A DNA stretch of 64,000 bases from Bdellovibrionales bacterium. GTDB lineage: Bacteria; Bdellovibrionota; UBA1018; CAIMNF01. Location: positions 62,001-126,000 of the forward strand of contig CANNBJ010000001.1 in assembly GCA_947502835.1 (NCBI GenBank). The letters are read 5' to 3'. How positions within the stretch are numbered: position 1 is the first letter of the stretch; each line of letters starts with the position of its first letter. The notes under the pieces are model-generated. The model had not been told where the DNA came from. It ran no database searches and saw only the letters and a list, made by a program, of their open reading frames with translations. The position numbers were made by a program, and so were the translations under genes. Positions 44,371-53,956 of the stretch are shown in pieces.

Positions 44371-46185
44371 ATGCGAAATGTTCTTCTCACGATCCCTTTG
44401 ATTTTGCTTTCTTGCTCGACTCTTCAGGGCCGGATGGGGCGTGCGCCCGTTGAGGCATTTCAATCTCCCGCCCAGGATCATCTGACGCTTGCGATAGTCG
44501 GGATCAATGATTTTCACGGATCGCTGCTTCCCCGCATCCGGAAGCTTCCGGATGGTCGGGAAATTGAAAGCGGGGGAGCGTCCGTTCTTTTCTCGATGGT
44601 TCGAAGACTGCGTGAGGAAATGAAGGGGAATCTGGTTGTGGTTGACGCCGGTGATGAGTGGCAGGGAACGCTTGAAAGCAATTCCAGCAAAGGTGCCACG
44701 GTCGTCGATTTTTTCAATCGTTTGGGTGTGAAGGCCGCAGCAATCGGGAATCACGAGTTTGATTTCGACTTGGACACGCTGAAAAAACGTTCGATCGAGG
44801 CTTCGTATCCCTATGTTGCCTCGAATGTTTATGAGAAAAAAACGAAACAACGGGTCCGCTGGGAGAACGTTTATCCCTCCCGGATCCTCGAGGTGGGGGG
44901 GGTGCGATTGGGCGTGATCGGAGTCTCGACACAGCAAACTCCGAGCACCACCCGGTATGAAACGGTGAAGCATCTTGAGTTTGTGGACCCGGTTCCCGAA
45001 GTCCTGGGAGAAATCGGAACCTTGCGGAAGTCTGGTGCGAATGCGGTGATTGTGACCGCTCATGCCGGAACCCGATGCGAGGAGAACCGGTTCCTTCGGT
45101 CCTGGGCTCTGTGGAAAGAAGCGGATTCGATCGGGCAGTGCGAGTCCGAGGATGAAATTGCACGTCTTGCAGGACAGATGGATCCCGACCTTGTGAATGG
45201 AATTGTTGCAGGCCACACGCACCAACCGATTCATCACTTTCTGAACGGTGTACCCGTGATTGAGGGGGAGGCATACAACCAGTATTTCAATGTGATCTAT
45301 CTCACCTTTGATCGGGCATCAGGGAAACTGCTCCGCGAGATGACCAGAATCGAAGGACTGATTCCGATCTGCAGCAAGTTATTCAAGGGGACCAACCACT
45401 GTGATGTGAGGCGTCTTCCCGAGGGCAAGGCCGCCCCTGAACTTGTGCAAGCCGAATTCCACGGGGCTCCCGTGGTGCCTTCGCCCGAGGTGGAACAATG
45501 GCTGCAACCCATCCGGGAAAGCACCGATCATTTCAGAAAAGAGGTTCTCGGTGAAACCTCGCTTCCTCTCACGCACCTCCGGGATCAGGAGAGTCCTTTT
45601 GGAAACCTCATCGCCGATGTACTTCGAGAGAAGGGGCGTGCCGATTTTGCCCTTGTGAATTCCGGGGGCATCCGAACCTCGCTTGATCGGGGGCCGATCA
45701 CCTATGATGGATTGTTCCGTGCCCTGCCTTTCGACAATCTCTTGCAAGTGGTGGAACTGAGCGGCTCCGATCTCAAGCTCCTGATGCGGATTGCCACCTC
45801 GGGTGCTCACGGTACCGTCGGGCTGTCCGGCCTGAGAATCAAGATCCGTGCCCTTGATTTGCCTGCAAAGCGCGATGATCTGAACGGGGATGAAAAGCTC
45901 GAGCCCTGGGAAGCGGACCGGTTGCTCGACATCCGCACGGCATCGGGAGCGATGATCGAGGATCGAAAACGCTATCGTGTGGCGACCTTTGATTTCCTCT
46001 TGAACGGAGGGGATGATCTTTCCTGGTTCATGAAACGCATTCGCCCCGGGGATATTGAAAAAAAGCACAGTGGATTTTGCAGGGATCTTGTTGCGGATCA
46101 CATCCGGAAAGCGAGAATCATCAACACTCCCGCAAAACCCCTTGTGGATCCGGAAAAGCCACGGTTGGAAGCGGTCCGGAACTGA
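44371..46185 (+). CDS. Lipoprotein 5'-nucleotidase (UshA-like)
   Basis: 604 residues. ATG 44371 opens a lipoprotein signal (TIPLILLSC). The N-terminal metallophosphatase has all metal motifs: GINDFHGSLLP, VDAGDEWQG, IGNHEFDFD, VTAHAG and GHTHQPIHHF. The C-terminal 5'-nucleotidase domain has SPFGNLIADVLREKGRADFALVNSGGIR and FRALPFDNLLQVVELSG. It would release phosphate and nucleosides from nucleotides outside the inner membrane, useful to a predator or scavenger. The last base is directly next to the end of the convergent carboxylase gene. Confidence 0.9.
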   Translation: MRNVLLTIPLILLSCSTLQGRMGRAPVEAFQSPAQDHLTLAIVGINDFHGSLLPRIRKLPDGREIESGGASVLFSMVRRLREEMKGNLVVVDAGDEWQGTLESNSSKGATVVDFFNRLGVKAAAIGNHEFDFDLDTLKKRSIEASYPYVASNVYEKKTKQRVRWENVYPSRILEVGGVRLGVIGVSTQQTPSTTRYETVKHLEFVDPVPEVLGEIGTLRKSGANAVIVTAHAGTRCEENRFLRSWALWKEADSIGQCESEDEIARLAGQMDPDLVNGIVAGHTHQPIHHFLNGVPVIEGEAYNQYFNVIYLTFDRASGKLLREMTRIEGLIPICSKLFKGTNHCDVRRLPEGKAAPELVQAEFHGAPVVPSPEVEQWLQPIRESTDHFRKEVLGETSLPLTHLRDQESPFGNLIADVLREKGRADFALVNSGGIRTSLDRGPITYDGLFRALPFDNLLQVVELSGSDLKLLMRIATSGAHGTVGLSGLRIKIRALDLPAKRDDLNGDEKLEPWEADRLLDIRTASGAMIEDRKRYRVATFDFLLNGGDDLSWFMKRIRPGDIEKKHSGFCRDLVADHIRKARIINTPAKPLVDPEKPRLEAVRN

Positions 46186-47793
46186 TCACATCCGGAAGGT
46201 CCCGAAACGGGTATCCTGAATCGGAGCATTCAGAGTGGTCTGCAGTGCAAGGGCCAGGTGGCTTCGGCTCTTCCAAGGGGTGATGATTCCATCATCCCAG
46301 AGCCGCGCGCTTGAGAAGTACGGAGATCCTTCTCTCTCATATTGATCCTGAATCGGTTTTTGGATTGCGGCGATCTCTTCCGGACTCAGCTTTTTCCCCT
46401 GGCCTTGGAGTTGTTCGATCTTCACCGTGGAAAGCACGTTTGCGGCCTGCTCGCCTCCCATCACGCTGATTCTGGAGTTCGGCCACATGAAAAGGAATCG
46501 AGGATCAAACGCGCGACCGCACATTCCGTAGTTTCCGGCACCGAAACTACCGCCGATCAGGAGTGTGATCTTCGGGACCCGGGTTGTGGAAACAGCCGTA
46601 ACGAGTTTTGCCCCGTCTTTTGCAATTCCTCCGTGCTCGTATTTCTTTCCAACCATGAAACCCGTGATGTTCTGAAGGAACAAGAGCGGAATCTTGCGCT
46701 GCGAACAGAGTTCGATGAAATGGGCTCCCTTCAGGGAGCTTTCAGAAAAGAGAATTCCATTGTTCGCGATGATTCCGACCGGAATCCCGTGAAGATGAGC
46801 GAATCCGCACACCAGAGTGGTGCCATACAAAGGCTTGAACTCATGGAAGCGCGAACCATCCACCAGGCGGGCGATGATCTCCCGCACGTCGAAGGGCTGG
46901 CGAAGATCCTTCGGAAGAATTCCTGCGATCTCCCGGGGGTCGTAGAGAGGATCTTCGGGTGTGGCGCGTTCCATGGAAAAGGGGGCCGGGCGATTGAGCC
47001 TGGAAATCGCATCCCGGGCAATTTCCAGGGCATGTTCGTCGTTGTCCGCAAGATAATCGGCAACCCCGGAGATGCGCGAATGGGTGTCGCCGCCACCGAG
47101 CTCCTCGGCACTCACGACTTCTCCGGTTGCCGCCTTCACAAGGGGAGGCCCGCCGAGAAAGATCGTTCCTTGGTTTTTCACAATGATGGTCTGCTCACTC
47201 ATCGCGGGGACATAGGCGCCCCCCGCAGTGCAGGAACCCATCACCACTGCAATCTGGGGAATTTTTCCGGCCGAGAGGGTTGCCTGATTGTAGAAGATCC
47301 GTCCGAAATGTTCCTTGTCGGGAAACACTTCGGATTGCATGGGGAGAAACGCACCGCCTGAATCCACAAGATACACGCAGGGAAGGTGGTTTTCCCGGGC
47401 AATTTCCTGGGCGCGGAGGTGCTTTTTCACGGTCATCGGGAAGTAGGTTCCGCCCTTTACGGTTGCATCGTTCGCAACAATCATGACCTCCCGGCCATGG
47501 ACGAGACCGACTCCCGTCACAATCCCGGCTCCGGGTGCTGCATCCTCGTACATGCCAGCGGCCGCCAAGGGGCTCATCTCAAGAAAGGGGGTGCCCGGAT
47601 CGATCAATGCTTGAATCCGATCGCGAACGAAAAGCTTTCCACGCGCCTCGTGCTTGGCTCTCAGCTCCGCTCCACCGCCGGCCCTGGCTTTCGCGAGCCT
47701 TTCCTCGAGCTTTTTGTTCTCCTCAAGGTGAAACGATTCGTTTGATTTGAACTCAGGGCTCTGGGTTTGGATTTGCGATTCAAGGATGGACAT
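46186..47793 (-). CDS. Acyl-CoA carboxylase beta subunit (methylcrotonyl-CoA carboxylase type)
   Basis: Carboxyltransferase subunit, 535 residues. The CoA-binding half has [25 protein letters not shown] and [15 protein letters not shown], with [14 protein letters not shown]; the biotin half has [25 protein letters not shown] and [16 protein letters not shown]. These match the MccB/MCC-beta branch (leucine breakdown) better than propionyl-CoA. The biotin-carboxylase partner is not in the window. Downstream convergence with the nucleotidase gene leaves no gap. Confidence 0.88.
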   Translation of the reverse strand: MSILESQIQTQSPEFKSNESFHLEENKKLEERLAKARAGGGAELRAKHEARGKLFVRDRIQALIDPGTPFLEMSPLAAAGMYEDAAPGAGIVTGVGLVHGREVMIVANDATVKGGTYFPMTVKKHLRAQEIARENHLPCVYLVDSGGAFLPMQSEVFPDKEHFGRIFYNQATLSAGKIPQIAVVMGSCTAGGAYVPAMSEQTIIVKNQGTIFLGGPPLVKAATGEVVSAEELGGGDTHSRISGVADYLADNDEHALEIARDAISRLNRPAPFSMERATPEDPLYDPREIAGILPKDLRQPFDVREIIARLVDGSRFHEFKPLYGTTLVCGFAHLHGIPVGIIANNGILFSESSLKGAHFIELCSQRKIPLLFLQNITGFMVGKKYEHGGIAKDGAKLVTAVSTTRVPKITLLIGGSFGAGNYGMCGRAFDPRFLFMWPNSRISVMGGEQAANVLSTVKIEQLQGQGKKLSPEEIAAIQKPIQDQYEREGSPYFSSARLWDDGIITPWKSRSHLALALQTTLNAPIQDTRFGTFRM

Positions 47794-47827
47794 GGGCCTA
47801 GCTTAGGAGGAGGTACCTCAAACTTCA

Positions 47828-47862
47828 AATAAAACTGCGCTTTGACGCGCAGCAAAAAAAAG
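47828..47862 (-). terminator. Rho-independent terminator of the HEIGH-protein gene
   Basis: On the minus strand CTGCGC, loop GTCAAA, GCGCAG (47852-47835), then TTTTATTTG. The A run on the other side gives a T-rich approach. It lies right after the stop at 47876 and before the carboxylase gene. Confidence 0.75.
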
Positions 47863-47875
47863 CATGAATGTGGCG

Positions 47876-49777
47876 TTATTTTGGGGGATTGAGTTCCGGA
47901 TCCACCCAAAGGAGGCTTTCCACCTTTTTTGGGGAGTAATTCACCGAGGATTTCACCCGTGTGAAGGTATTCTGGTGTTTCAGGTAGCCTGCGAGATCCA
48001 TGAGTGCAAAGGGGCTGCGGGAAAGAGGCAGAAGAAGTACCTTCGATTGTTCAATGGCCTTGAATTGTTGATCGAGGAGTTCGATTTGATTCAATAAATA
48101 CTGGTCAAGATAGGTCTTCAGTTTCGGGATGACCTCCGGATGCTTGGAGAAAAGCAGAACTTGTCCTTTCGAGCTCATCCCGATCAAGGGCTTGATCAGG
48201 GTCAAATACGCATTCCCCACAACGGGAACGGTGACCTTGCTCTGTGCGGTGTTGATGGTCACCTCGGCAAAGGATCCTTTTTTGTGCAAGATAAACTCAA
48301 ATGATGAACCGCGGATTCCCGTTGCAGAAAAGTCCAGTCCGATTTTTCGTTGAGCGTAAAGGGCAAGCTCGGTGTGGCGCAAGTTCAAAACAGCGAGATT
48401 CTCAAGGGTCTGCATTGCGATTTTCATGGAAGAGTGGAAATTCTGAAGATTCACGCCAAAGACCCTCTGGACCTCGATTTTCTTTGTTTTTGAGAAGTCC
48501 ATGATCACTTCGCTCGTCACTCTTTGGTGGACGGCGTTGTGGAAATTGAACGCGTGTTGCCTGGATTCGTCGGCACTCGAGAACTCATGGTAAAAGTCGC
48601 GATTCATGTTAATGCCGTAGTCGGCCCCCCCCGGAAGACGTGTTCCGGGATGAGCCCGGTACTGAATGGCAAGAGGATCCGGCTTTCCTTTTGTGATATT
48701 CTGGTTTGTTTTGGCGTGTCCGATTTCATGGATCTCCGTGCTCGAAATTTGCCCCTTGCTGGATGCCTTGCTAAGATTCAGAATCTCCTGGTTCTCAAAA
48801 ATAGGTGTGCCCGACTCATCCGAAATTTTAGCATTCCGGAGGGAGAAGCCGGCACTCTGATACGCTTCATTGGCCTCACGCGAGTAGATCGCTATGACGT
48901 TCATTTTCTCATCGAGGGACTTTGCGAGTTGAGTGATCCTTTCGTTTTCAGGGCCGGTATGGAGCAGCACGCCCTCGAAATCGGCAGGGGCATTCGGGTC
49001 AATCGGCTCCTTTCCCAGGCGAATCACCTGTGCATTTTCAAAAGGCGTCGCCGATTGAAGATCTGTGAGGCCCGCGCGATCCACGAGATCCTTGCGTTTC
49101 AAAGGGAGCTCCGACACGCTCTTCCGGACGTGGACCGGGCCGTGCTCCCCGGGGATCCCAAGCCAGATGTTTTTCGATTCGATTGAGGAGAAGGCATGAA
49201 CCAATTCATCCGGTTCCAAAATCCGGGTGTATCCTTCGGTATGCATGATCAAGGGGAGGACCTCGTCGTTGACGGTGTCGTACCCGACCACGCGAACCAT
49301 CACAGCCCCCTCGGATTCAGGGGAGTCGAGGGTGAGATACTGGGCATCACTTTGATGAAGGGTCCGGGTTCGAAGGTGTTTTAGGAAATCCTCTTGCTTT
49401 TTCATCCAGAGATCACGGCTTTCATCTGAAATTCGAATCGACCGCACCTTTGCAAGATCGACTTCCGCTGCATAGCCGTCCTCCAGCATGACTTTCGCAA
49501 GTGTGCCACCCGTTCCGTCGATATATCCCACCGCCTTCACCATGAATGTTTTTCCGGACCGGTTCACCAGAGTCAGAAATCTCTCCGGACTTTCATGGAG
49601 AGTTCTTTTTTGAAAGAGTTCCAAGACCGTTTTCCTGTCTTTTTCGACGGCTCGTTCTTCGCGGATGAGGAAGCCAAGACACGAGGCAAGACAGGGTTTC
49701 TTGGGCAGTGCATATGCAGCAACCTGACAAAAAGAAATGATTTGTACCGTGAGGAGAGTCTGCAGAAATCTGATCAT
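47876..49777 (-). CDS. Secreted putative zinc metallopeptidase with HEIGH motif and duplicated N-terminal domain
   Basis: 633 residues, no named family recognised. A signal peptide (LLTVQIISFCQVAAYA) is followed by two similar units: FLTLVNRSGKTFMVKAVGYIDG...LEDGYAAEVDLAKVRSI and YLTLDSPESEGAVMVRVVGYDT...HTEGYTRILEPDELVHAF. Near residue 345 comes SSTEIHEIGHAKTNQN, an HExxH zincin motif; possible third ligands are His or Glu in NRDFYHEFSSADESRQHAFNFH. A helical C-terminal part (VLLFSKHPEVIPKLKTYLDQYL) ends the chain. It has a dedicated terminator and stands alone. The peptide target is unknown. Confidence 0.65.
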   Translation of the reverse strand: MIRFLQTLLTVQIISFCQVAAYALPKKPCLASCLGFLIREERAVEKDRKTVLELFQKRTLHESPERFLTLVNRSGKTFMVKAVGYIDGTGGTLAKVMLEDGYAAEVDLAKVRSIRISDESRDLWMKKQEDFLKHLRTRTLHQSDAQYLTLDSPESEGAVMVRVVGYDTVNDEVLPLIMHTEGYTRILEPDELVHAFSSIESKNIWLGIPGEHGPVHVRKSVSELPLKRKDLVDRAGLTDLQSATPFENAQVIRLGKEPIDPNAPADFEGVLLHTGPENERITQLAKSLDEKMNVIAIYSREANEAYQSAGFSLRNAKISDESGTPIFENQEILNLSKASSKGQISSTEIHEIGHAKTNQNITKGKPDPLAIQYRAHPGTRLPGGADYGINMNRDFYHEFSSADESRQHAFNFHNAVHQRVTSEVIMDFSKTKKIEVQRVFGVNLQNFHSSMKIAMQTLENLAVLNLRHTELALYAQRKIGLDFSATGIRGSSFEFILHKKGSFAEVTINTAQSKVTVPVVGNAYLTLIKPLIGMSSKGQVLLFSKHPEVIPKLKTYLDQYLLNQIELLDQQFKAIEQSKVLLLPLSRSPFALMDLAGYLKHQNTFTRVKSSVNYSPKKVESLLWVDPELNPPK

Positions 49778-49891
49778 CGTTTTCTTATCGGGAGAAGCAG
49801 GGAAAAAGCTTGAGTGTCAAGAGCTTGCCGAGGCTTCGTGGCGGGCGGTTTTGGTTGTCTTCAGGTGCATTCTGCTTTTAGACTCATGATT

Positions 49892-50869
49892 ATGTCCATG
49901 AAAATCAAGATTTGGGGCGCCCGTGGCTCCCTCCCTTCGCCCCACACACCCCAGGTGATTGAGAACCGGATCAAGGAGCTCCTGGAGCGCTTCCAGGTCG
50001 CAGGGCAGTCCCGCGAGTCCGCAGGACTTTTTTTGGAGCAGCTCGGTCGGGAGCACTTGGGAGGTTTCGGAGGAAATACCTCCTGCGTTGAGGTGAGTTC
50101 GGGGAAGGATCGAGTGATCATCGATGCGGGGAGTGGCATACGCCTTCTCGGATACGAGCTTCTGAAGGGCCCGTGCGGGAAGGGAACGGGAGAGGTGGAT
50201 CTCTTGTTCACCCATTTCCATTGGGATCATTTGATCGGACTTCCTTTCTTTGTGCCGCTTTTCTTGAAGGGCAACACCATTCGGGCCCATGCCGTGCAGT
50301 CCGAGATCCACCAAATCTTTCCGATCATTTTCAGAAAGCCTTACTTTCCTGTTCCCTTTGAGGCTTTGGGTGCGAAAATCGAAACCCGCACACTTTCGCC
50401 GAGGGCTCCGAAGCAATTCGGTGAACTGAAGGTCACACCATATCTTCTGGATCATCCGGATCCCTGCTGGGGTTTCAAAATCGAATGTGGAGGAAAAACC
50501 TTTTCCTATTGTGTCGACACCGAGGCCACAAGAGTGGGGAGAGATGAACTCGGAGAGGACTTGCCCCTGTACCAGGGAGTCGACCTCATGATTTTTGATT
50601 CGCAATACACTCTCTCCGAAGTGGTGGAGAAGGTGGACTGGGGTCATTCTTCCGCGACGATCGGACTCGATCTCGCGATGAGGGAGAAAATCAAGAAGAT
50701 CGTTTTCGTTCACCATGACCCGGCCGCATCCGATCAAAAAATCGCAGATGCGAAGGCTCAGGCGGATCGATACTACCGATCCCAGCTCAAGCAGGCGAAA
50801 GGAGCCGGACACCCTCTTCACGGGGTGGAATGGGATTTCGGGTTTGAAGGCATGGAATTCGAGCTCTGA
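49892..50869 (+). CDS. Metallo-beta-lactamase-fold hydrolase (PhnP/phosphodiesterase-like)
   Basis: About 325 residues. After KIKIWGARGSLPSPHTP the chain shows DAGSGIRLLGYEL, the metal motif LFTHFHWDHLIGLPFF (HxHxDH), a His before YLLDHPDPCWGFKIE, SYCVDTE and a final FVHHDPAASD. These match the MBL phosphodiesterase group that includes PhnP and cyclic-nucleotide phosphodiesterases. No signal peptide. The start is unclear: ATG at 49892 or 49898, neither with a clear ribosome-binding site; an in-frame start lies at 49814. Confidence 0.8.
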   Translation: MSMKIKIWGARGSLPSPHTPQVIENRIKELLERFQVAGQSRESAGLFLEQLGREHLGGFGGNTSCVEVSSGKDRVIIDAGSGIRLLGYELLKGPCGKGTGEVDLLFTHFHWDHLIGLPFFVPLFLKGNTIRAHAVQSEIHQIFPIIFRKPYFPVPFEALGAKIETRTLSPRAPKQFGELKVTPYLLDHPDPCWGFKIECGGKTFSYCVDTEATRVGRDELGEDLPLYQGVDLMIFDSQYTLSEVVEKVDWGHSSATIGLDLAMREKIKKIVFVHHDPAASDQKIADAKAQADRYYRSQLKQAKGAGHPLHGVEWDFGFEGMEFEL

Positions 50870-50870
50870 A

Positions 50871-52652
50871 TCAGGCCCTGAGGTTCCAATCCGTATAAAT
50901 CGCGGAGAGTCGCGGCTTGACAAGGGTCAGGTATCGCTCGAAAAGACCGCGCCTGGAGGGATCTTTTTCCGCCTGTTTCCCCAGTACCTTGAGGATCTCT
51001 AGGTGACTGAGAGCCTGGCAAAGGGTCTCGGCGTGGGTCATCAATCGTTCGAGTTTCTCGATGTCATTCCAGAATTCACGATTGAAGTAATCGTTCAGGT
51101 GGGTGAGCTTCTCAAGCAGCCCTGACCCCGGTGAGAAACAGTCGAGGATCAGATTTGCGAGGTTCTTTTGAAACTCGTGTTGTAGTTGCAGGTAGGTTTT
51201 CTTGAATTCGTTCTTTTCAATCAAGGTTCCAATCGGATGCGAGCTCACCATGCTTTGGACGAATCGTCCCGGGTTCTTCATGATTTTCTTGATGTGATCC
51301 TTGAGAGCCATGAGGGACTGGATTTGGGAAGTTCCCTCGTACAAAAGGGCCCCGAAGCAATCGCGGTGAATCCGCTCGACTTCATATTCCTTCATGTAGC
51401 CATACCCGCCGAAGGCTTGAATCGCTTTCACCGAAAGCGCAGCAAAGGTTTCCGAACCCGTGAACTTCACAAGGGGAGTTCTTGCGCGAACAATGTCCTG
51501 GTGTTTCCGGAACAGTCTCGATTCGTGTTCTGTGAGCGTGTCCCCCCCGCGGGACTTCAGATCGAGATGCTGGAAAATGTCAAATGAGGAGACCGTATCG
51601 ACCATGAAGGCGCGAAAGGCATCCTGTTCCGTGGTCCAGTCGTCGAAGTTTCTTTTGAAGAGGGGGAGATCGCTGATGGGTTTTCCAAACTGTTTCCGCA
51701 CCTGTGAGTAGGTTTTTGCCCGCTCCAGGCATGCTTCAATCCCGGCAATGCTCTGAAGTCCGACCGAGATTCTCGCCTCGTTCATGAGGTGAAGCATGAT
51801 CTTGAAGCCTCCGTGCGGTTCGCCGATGAGGCGTGCCTTGGTGTTCTCATACACCACCTCGCAGGTCATGGACCCGTGCATGCCCATTTTTTCCTCGATT
51901 TTGGTAATCCGGTAGTTTTGCTTTCCATCGAGTTTTTCTTCGGCAAGAAAAAGCGAGATGCCGGACAAGCCTTCGGGTGCTCCCTCAATTCGTGCAAGAA
52001 TCAGCCCGAATCCGCCTCCGGCATTGGTGATGAAACACTTTGTCCCGTTCAAAAGGTAGGTGCCGTCGTCTTGTGGTGTGGCACTGGTGCGAAGCGCACC
52101 TACATCCGAACCCGCATCGGGCTCGGTGAGGCACATGGATCCGCTCAATTCTCCCCGGATGATCTGCGGGATCAAGCGATTCCGGGTGGGCTCATCCGCA
52201 AATCGTTCGAGCATGTCAGCCATGCCTGAGAAGAATCCGAGTTGGGTGCCGGTTGAGATGCAGGCGCGGGAGATTTGTTCGAATGCCACCATTCCGACCA
52301 CGAGGGGAAGTCCCATTCCTCCATGGTGTTCCTTCATGGTGGTACCGAAGAGTTCAAGGCCCCGTGCCTCCACATAGGTGCGCTCCATGGGCTCTGTGAG
52401 GGTGACCGATCCATCCCGGTTCAGGGTAGCGCATCCGGTTTCATCCAAAAGTTTCGCCCGCTCCCTCAGTGTTTCACCCGACCACTTGCCGGTCGTCTCC
52501 AGGATCTGCTCAAAGAAGGTGAACAACTCCTCCTTGTTCTTGAATCCCGAGGATGTGGGAAACGACGGGTAGTACAGGGGAAGGATCTCATCCCAGTCGA
52601 TGGCGTGCTTGAAGAGGTACTTCCATTCGGGTGAGTCGGAGTAGTGGTTCAT
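50871..52652 (-). CDS. Acyl-CoA dehydrogenase, DmdC/AidB-like size class
   Basis: FAD enzyme making a double bond in acyl-CoA. Its 593 residues exceed the 380 of short-chain dehydrogenases and include a C-terminal helical extension, as in 3-methylmercaptopropionyl-CoA or long-chain dehydrogenases. The FAD/substrate segment is SMCLTEPDAGSDVGALRTSA, and the base region is ALLYEGTSQIQSLMALKDHI. Substrate unknown; may feed fadA-fadB. It ends 2 bases from the convergent MBL gene, and starts behind the lipoprotein terminator with AAGG before the ATG. Confidence 0.9.
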   Translation of the reverse strand: MNHYSDSPEWKYLFKHAIDWDEILPLYYPSFPTSSGFKNKEELFTFFEQILETTGKWSGETLRERAKLLDETGCATLNRDGSVTLTEPMERTYVEARGLELFGTTMKEHHGGMGLPLVVGMVAFEQISRACISTGTQLGFFSGMADMLERFADEPTRNRLIPQIIRGELSGSMCLTEPDAGSDVGALRTSATPQDDGTYLLNGTKCFITNAGGGFGLILARIEGAPEGLSGISLFLAEEKLDGKQNYRITKIEEKMGMHGSMTCEVVYENTKARLIGEPHGGFKIMLHLMNEARISVGLQSIAGIEACLERAKTYSQVRKQFGKPISDLPLFKRNFDDWTTEQDAFRAFMVDTVSSFDIFQHLDLKSRGGDTLTEHESRLFRKHQDIVRARTPLVKFTGSETFAALSVKAIQAFGGYGYMKEYEVERIHRDCFGALLYEGTSQIQSLMALKDHIKKIMKNPGRFVQSMVSSHPIGTLIEKNEFKKTYLQLQHEFQKNLANLILDCFSPGSGLLEKLTHLNDYFNREFWNDIEKLERLMTHAETLCQALSHLEILKVLGKQAEKDPSRRGLFERYLTLVKPRLSAIYTDWNLRA

Positions 52653-52666
52653 GGTTCGACCTTATG

Positions 52667-52710
52667 AAAATAAAACGAGGGAGCCAAGCGGATTACCGGC
52701 TCCCTCGTTG
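52667..52710 (-). terminator. Rho-independent terminator after the 52730 lipoprotein gene
   Basis: On the minus strand AACGAGGGAGCC and GGCTCCCTCGTT form a 12-bp stem with a 12-base loop, then TTATTTTC. It separates the lipoprotein gene from the acyl-CoA dehydrogenase gene. Confidence 0.85.
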
Positions 52711-52729
52711 ATGTATTCATCTTTGAAAC

Positions 52730-53320
52730 TCAATACGGGTAAAATCCTCCGCGCGGAAAGGGAGGGTATGGGTACGGCCAGGTGTTGCCGTTGCATCGGA
52801 ATACGGGGCCCACGTTCATCGGGCGGCTGTAATCCGTATAGAATTGAACCATCCCGGTCCCTGAGAAGTTCCCGGTGGGAAGGTCGCTCAATTTGTTCCG
52901 GAAATCGAATTGGATTTCATCGGTGTACCCATACTCGTTGTAGTACACAACCTGACACAGAAACGAGTTCAAGTTTTCGATCCGGGATACCATGCGGGTG
53001 CTGGTGACTTTTGTGGACCGCGTACCGACAAGATACTCCTCAAGATTCGCGCTGCAGGGCTCGTTCTTTGTGTTGAATGCTTTTGTGCGGGTCAGATCGC
53101 GGGCATCGAAAACGGAATTCGCGGAGATGTAGGACTTCCGCGTTTCCGTGCCTGCGGTGAGACTCAAGGCAATGCAGTACTTTTCGGTGTTCTTGGAAAA
53201 CGCCGAGAGCGTCGCGGGGGTTTCATTGAATTTGCCATTGAACTCATTAGAGTAACGGCAAGCATTCAGGGTCAGTGGAAGGGCAAAGAGAAGGATAAGA
53301 TTCAATTGATTTCGTTTCAT
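52730..53320 (-). CDS. Lipoprotein of unknown function
   Basis: 196 residues from ATG 53320, signal LILLFALPLTLNAC with lipobox. The mature part is rich in Asn, Thr and Tyr, with about six cysteines (EKYCIAL, NEPCSAN, FLCQVV, FRCNGN) and a Pro/Tyr/Gly-rich end (WPYPYPPFPRGGFYPY). No family recognised. Between it and the acyl-CoA dehydrogenase is a strong terminator. Confidence 0.6.
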   Translation of the reverse strand: MKRNQLNLILLFALPLTLNACRYSNEFNGKFNETPATLSAFSKNTEKYCIALSLTAGTETRKSYISANSVFDARDLTRTKAFNTKNEPCSANLEEYLVGTRSTKVTSTRMVSRIENLNSFLCQVVYYNEYGYTDEIQFDFRNKLSDLPTGNFSGTGMVQFYTDYSRPMNVGPVFRCNGNTWPYPYPPFPRGGFYPY

Positions 53321-53956
53321 ACCTCTATTGACTAACGCCACCACGGGTGGGGCGTCAAGGTCTCATCGCTGGATTCATTCTTGTTTTCGCAAACCATGAC
53401 CCCGGGATAGACCGCATGGCTGGATTGATCGGAGGTGTTTTTGAATTCCTCAAGGGTTACCAGATCTTCCCATCTCAAGCGAATTTAGGGTCACGGGGAA
53501 CGCTGAATTTAACGCAATGAGTCTGTCAGTCCTGCGACGCGCTGCATTCCAAGTTTTTCGCTCCCAAAACCGCAATACATAGTGGTTCAATTTTTTACCC
53601 CACTACTAATTGACAGCAAATGGTTCTGCATACAACCTGAGGGAGTAGTTCAAATTTCGCTCTTTGTTGTCGGATTGACGTCGTTTCGATACTCACTCTG
53701 ATCACAAAACGAAATGAGTTCCCGGGGGAAGAAAGACAAATGCCTTATGCGGCCTGAAAGGAAGAAATGCCATCCGGCATTCTCGTTCCCAGGGTCGTTT
53801 CGTCTCTTTTCCTGCGGCGTGTAGAGATTGGAAGAAGTGGATTGCAGGAATGAGGGATTGAAGGGAATGAAGACGGAAGGATTCGGGAAAAGCGACGGAA
53901 AATTGGCAGAAAAACCGATTGAGTCATCAATCATGGAACAAGGGGAAGGAATCATC
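53321..53956. other. Long gene-poor leader upstream of nrdB
   Basis: About 640 bases with no convincing gene. It holds an inverted repeat TAGTGG (53580-53585) / CCACTA (53600-53605), a TTGACA box at 53610, and from 53860 a purine-rich stretch with several ATGs that have Shine-Dalgarno-like purine runs. A minus-strand reading frame of 48 codons (TTG 53478 to stop 53332) and a plus-strand one of 34 codons (53416-53520) exist but have no ribosome-binding sites. Confidence 0.5.
53610..53636 (+). promoter_or_regulatory. Weak candidate promoter of nrdBA
   Basis: TTGACA (53610-53615), spacing 15, TACAAC (53631-53636). The spacing is short of the usual 17. The inverted repeat TAGTGG/CCACTA lies just upstream (53580-53605) and could be an operator. 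Confidence 0.3.
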
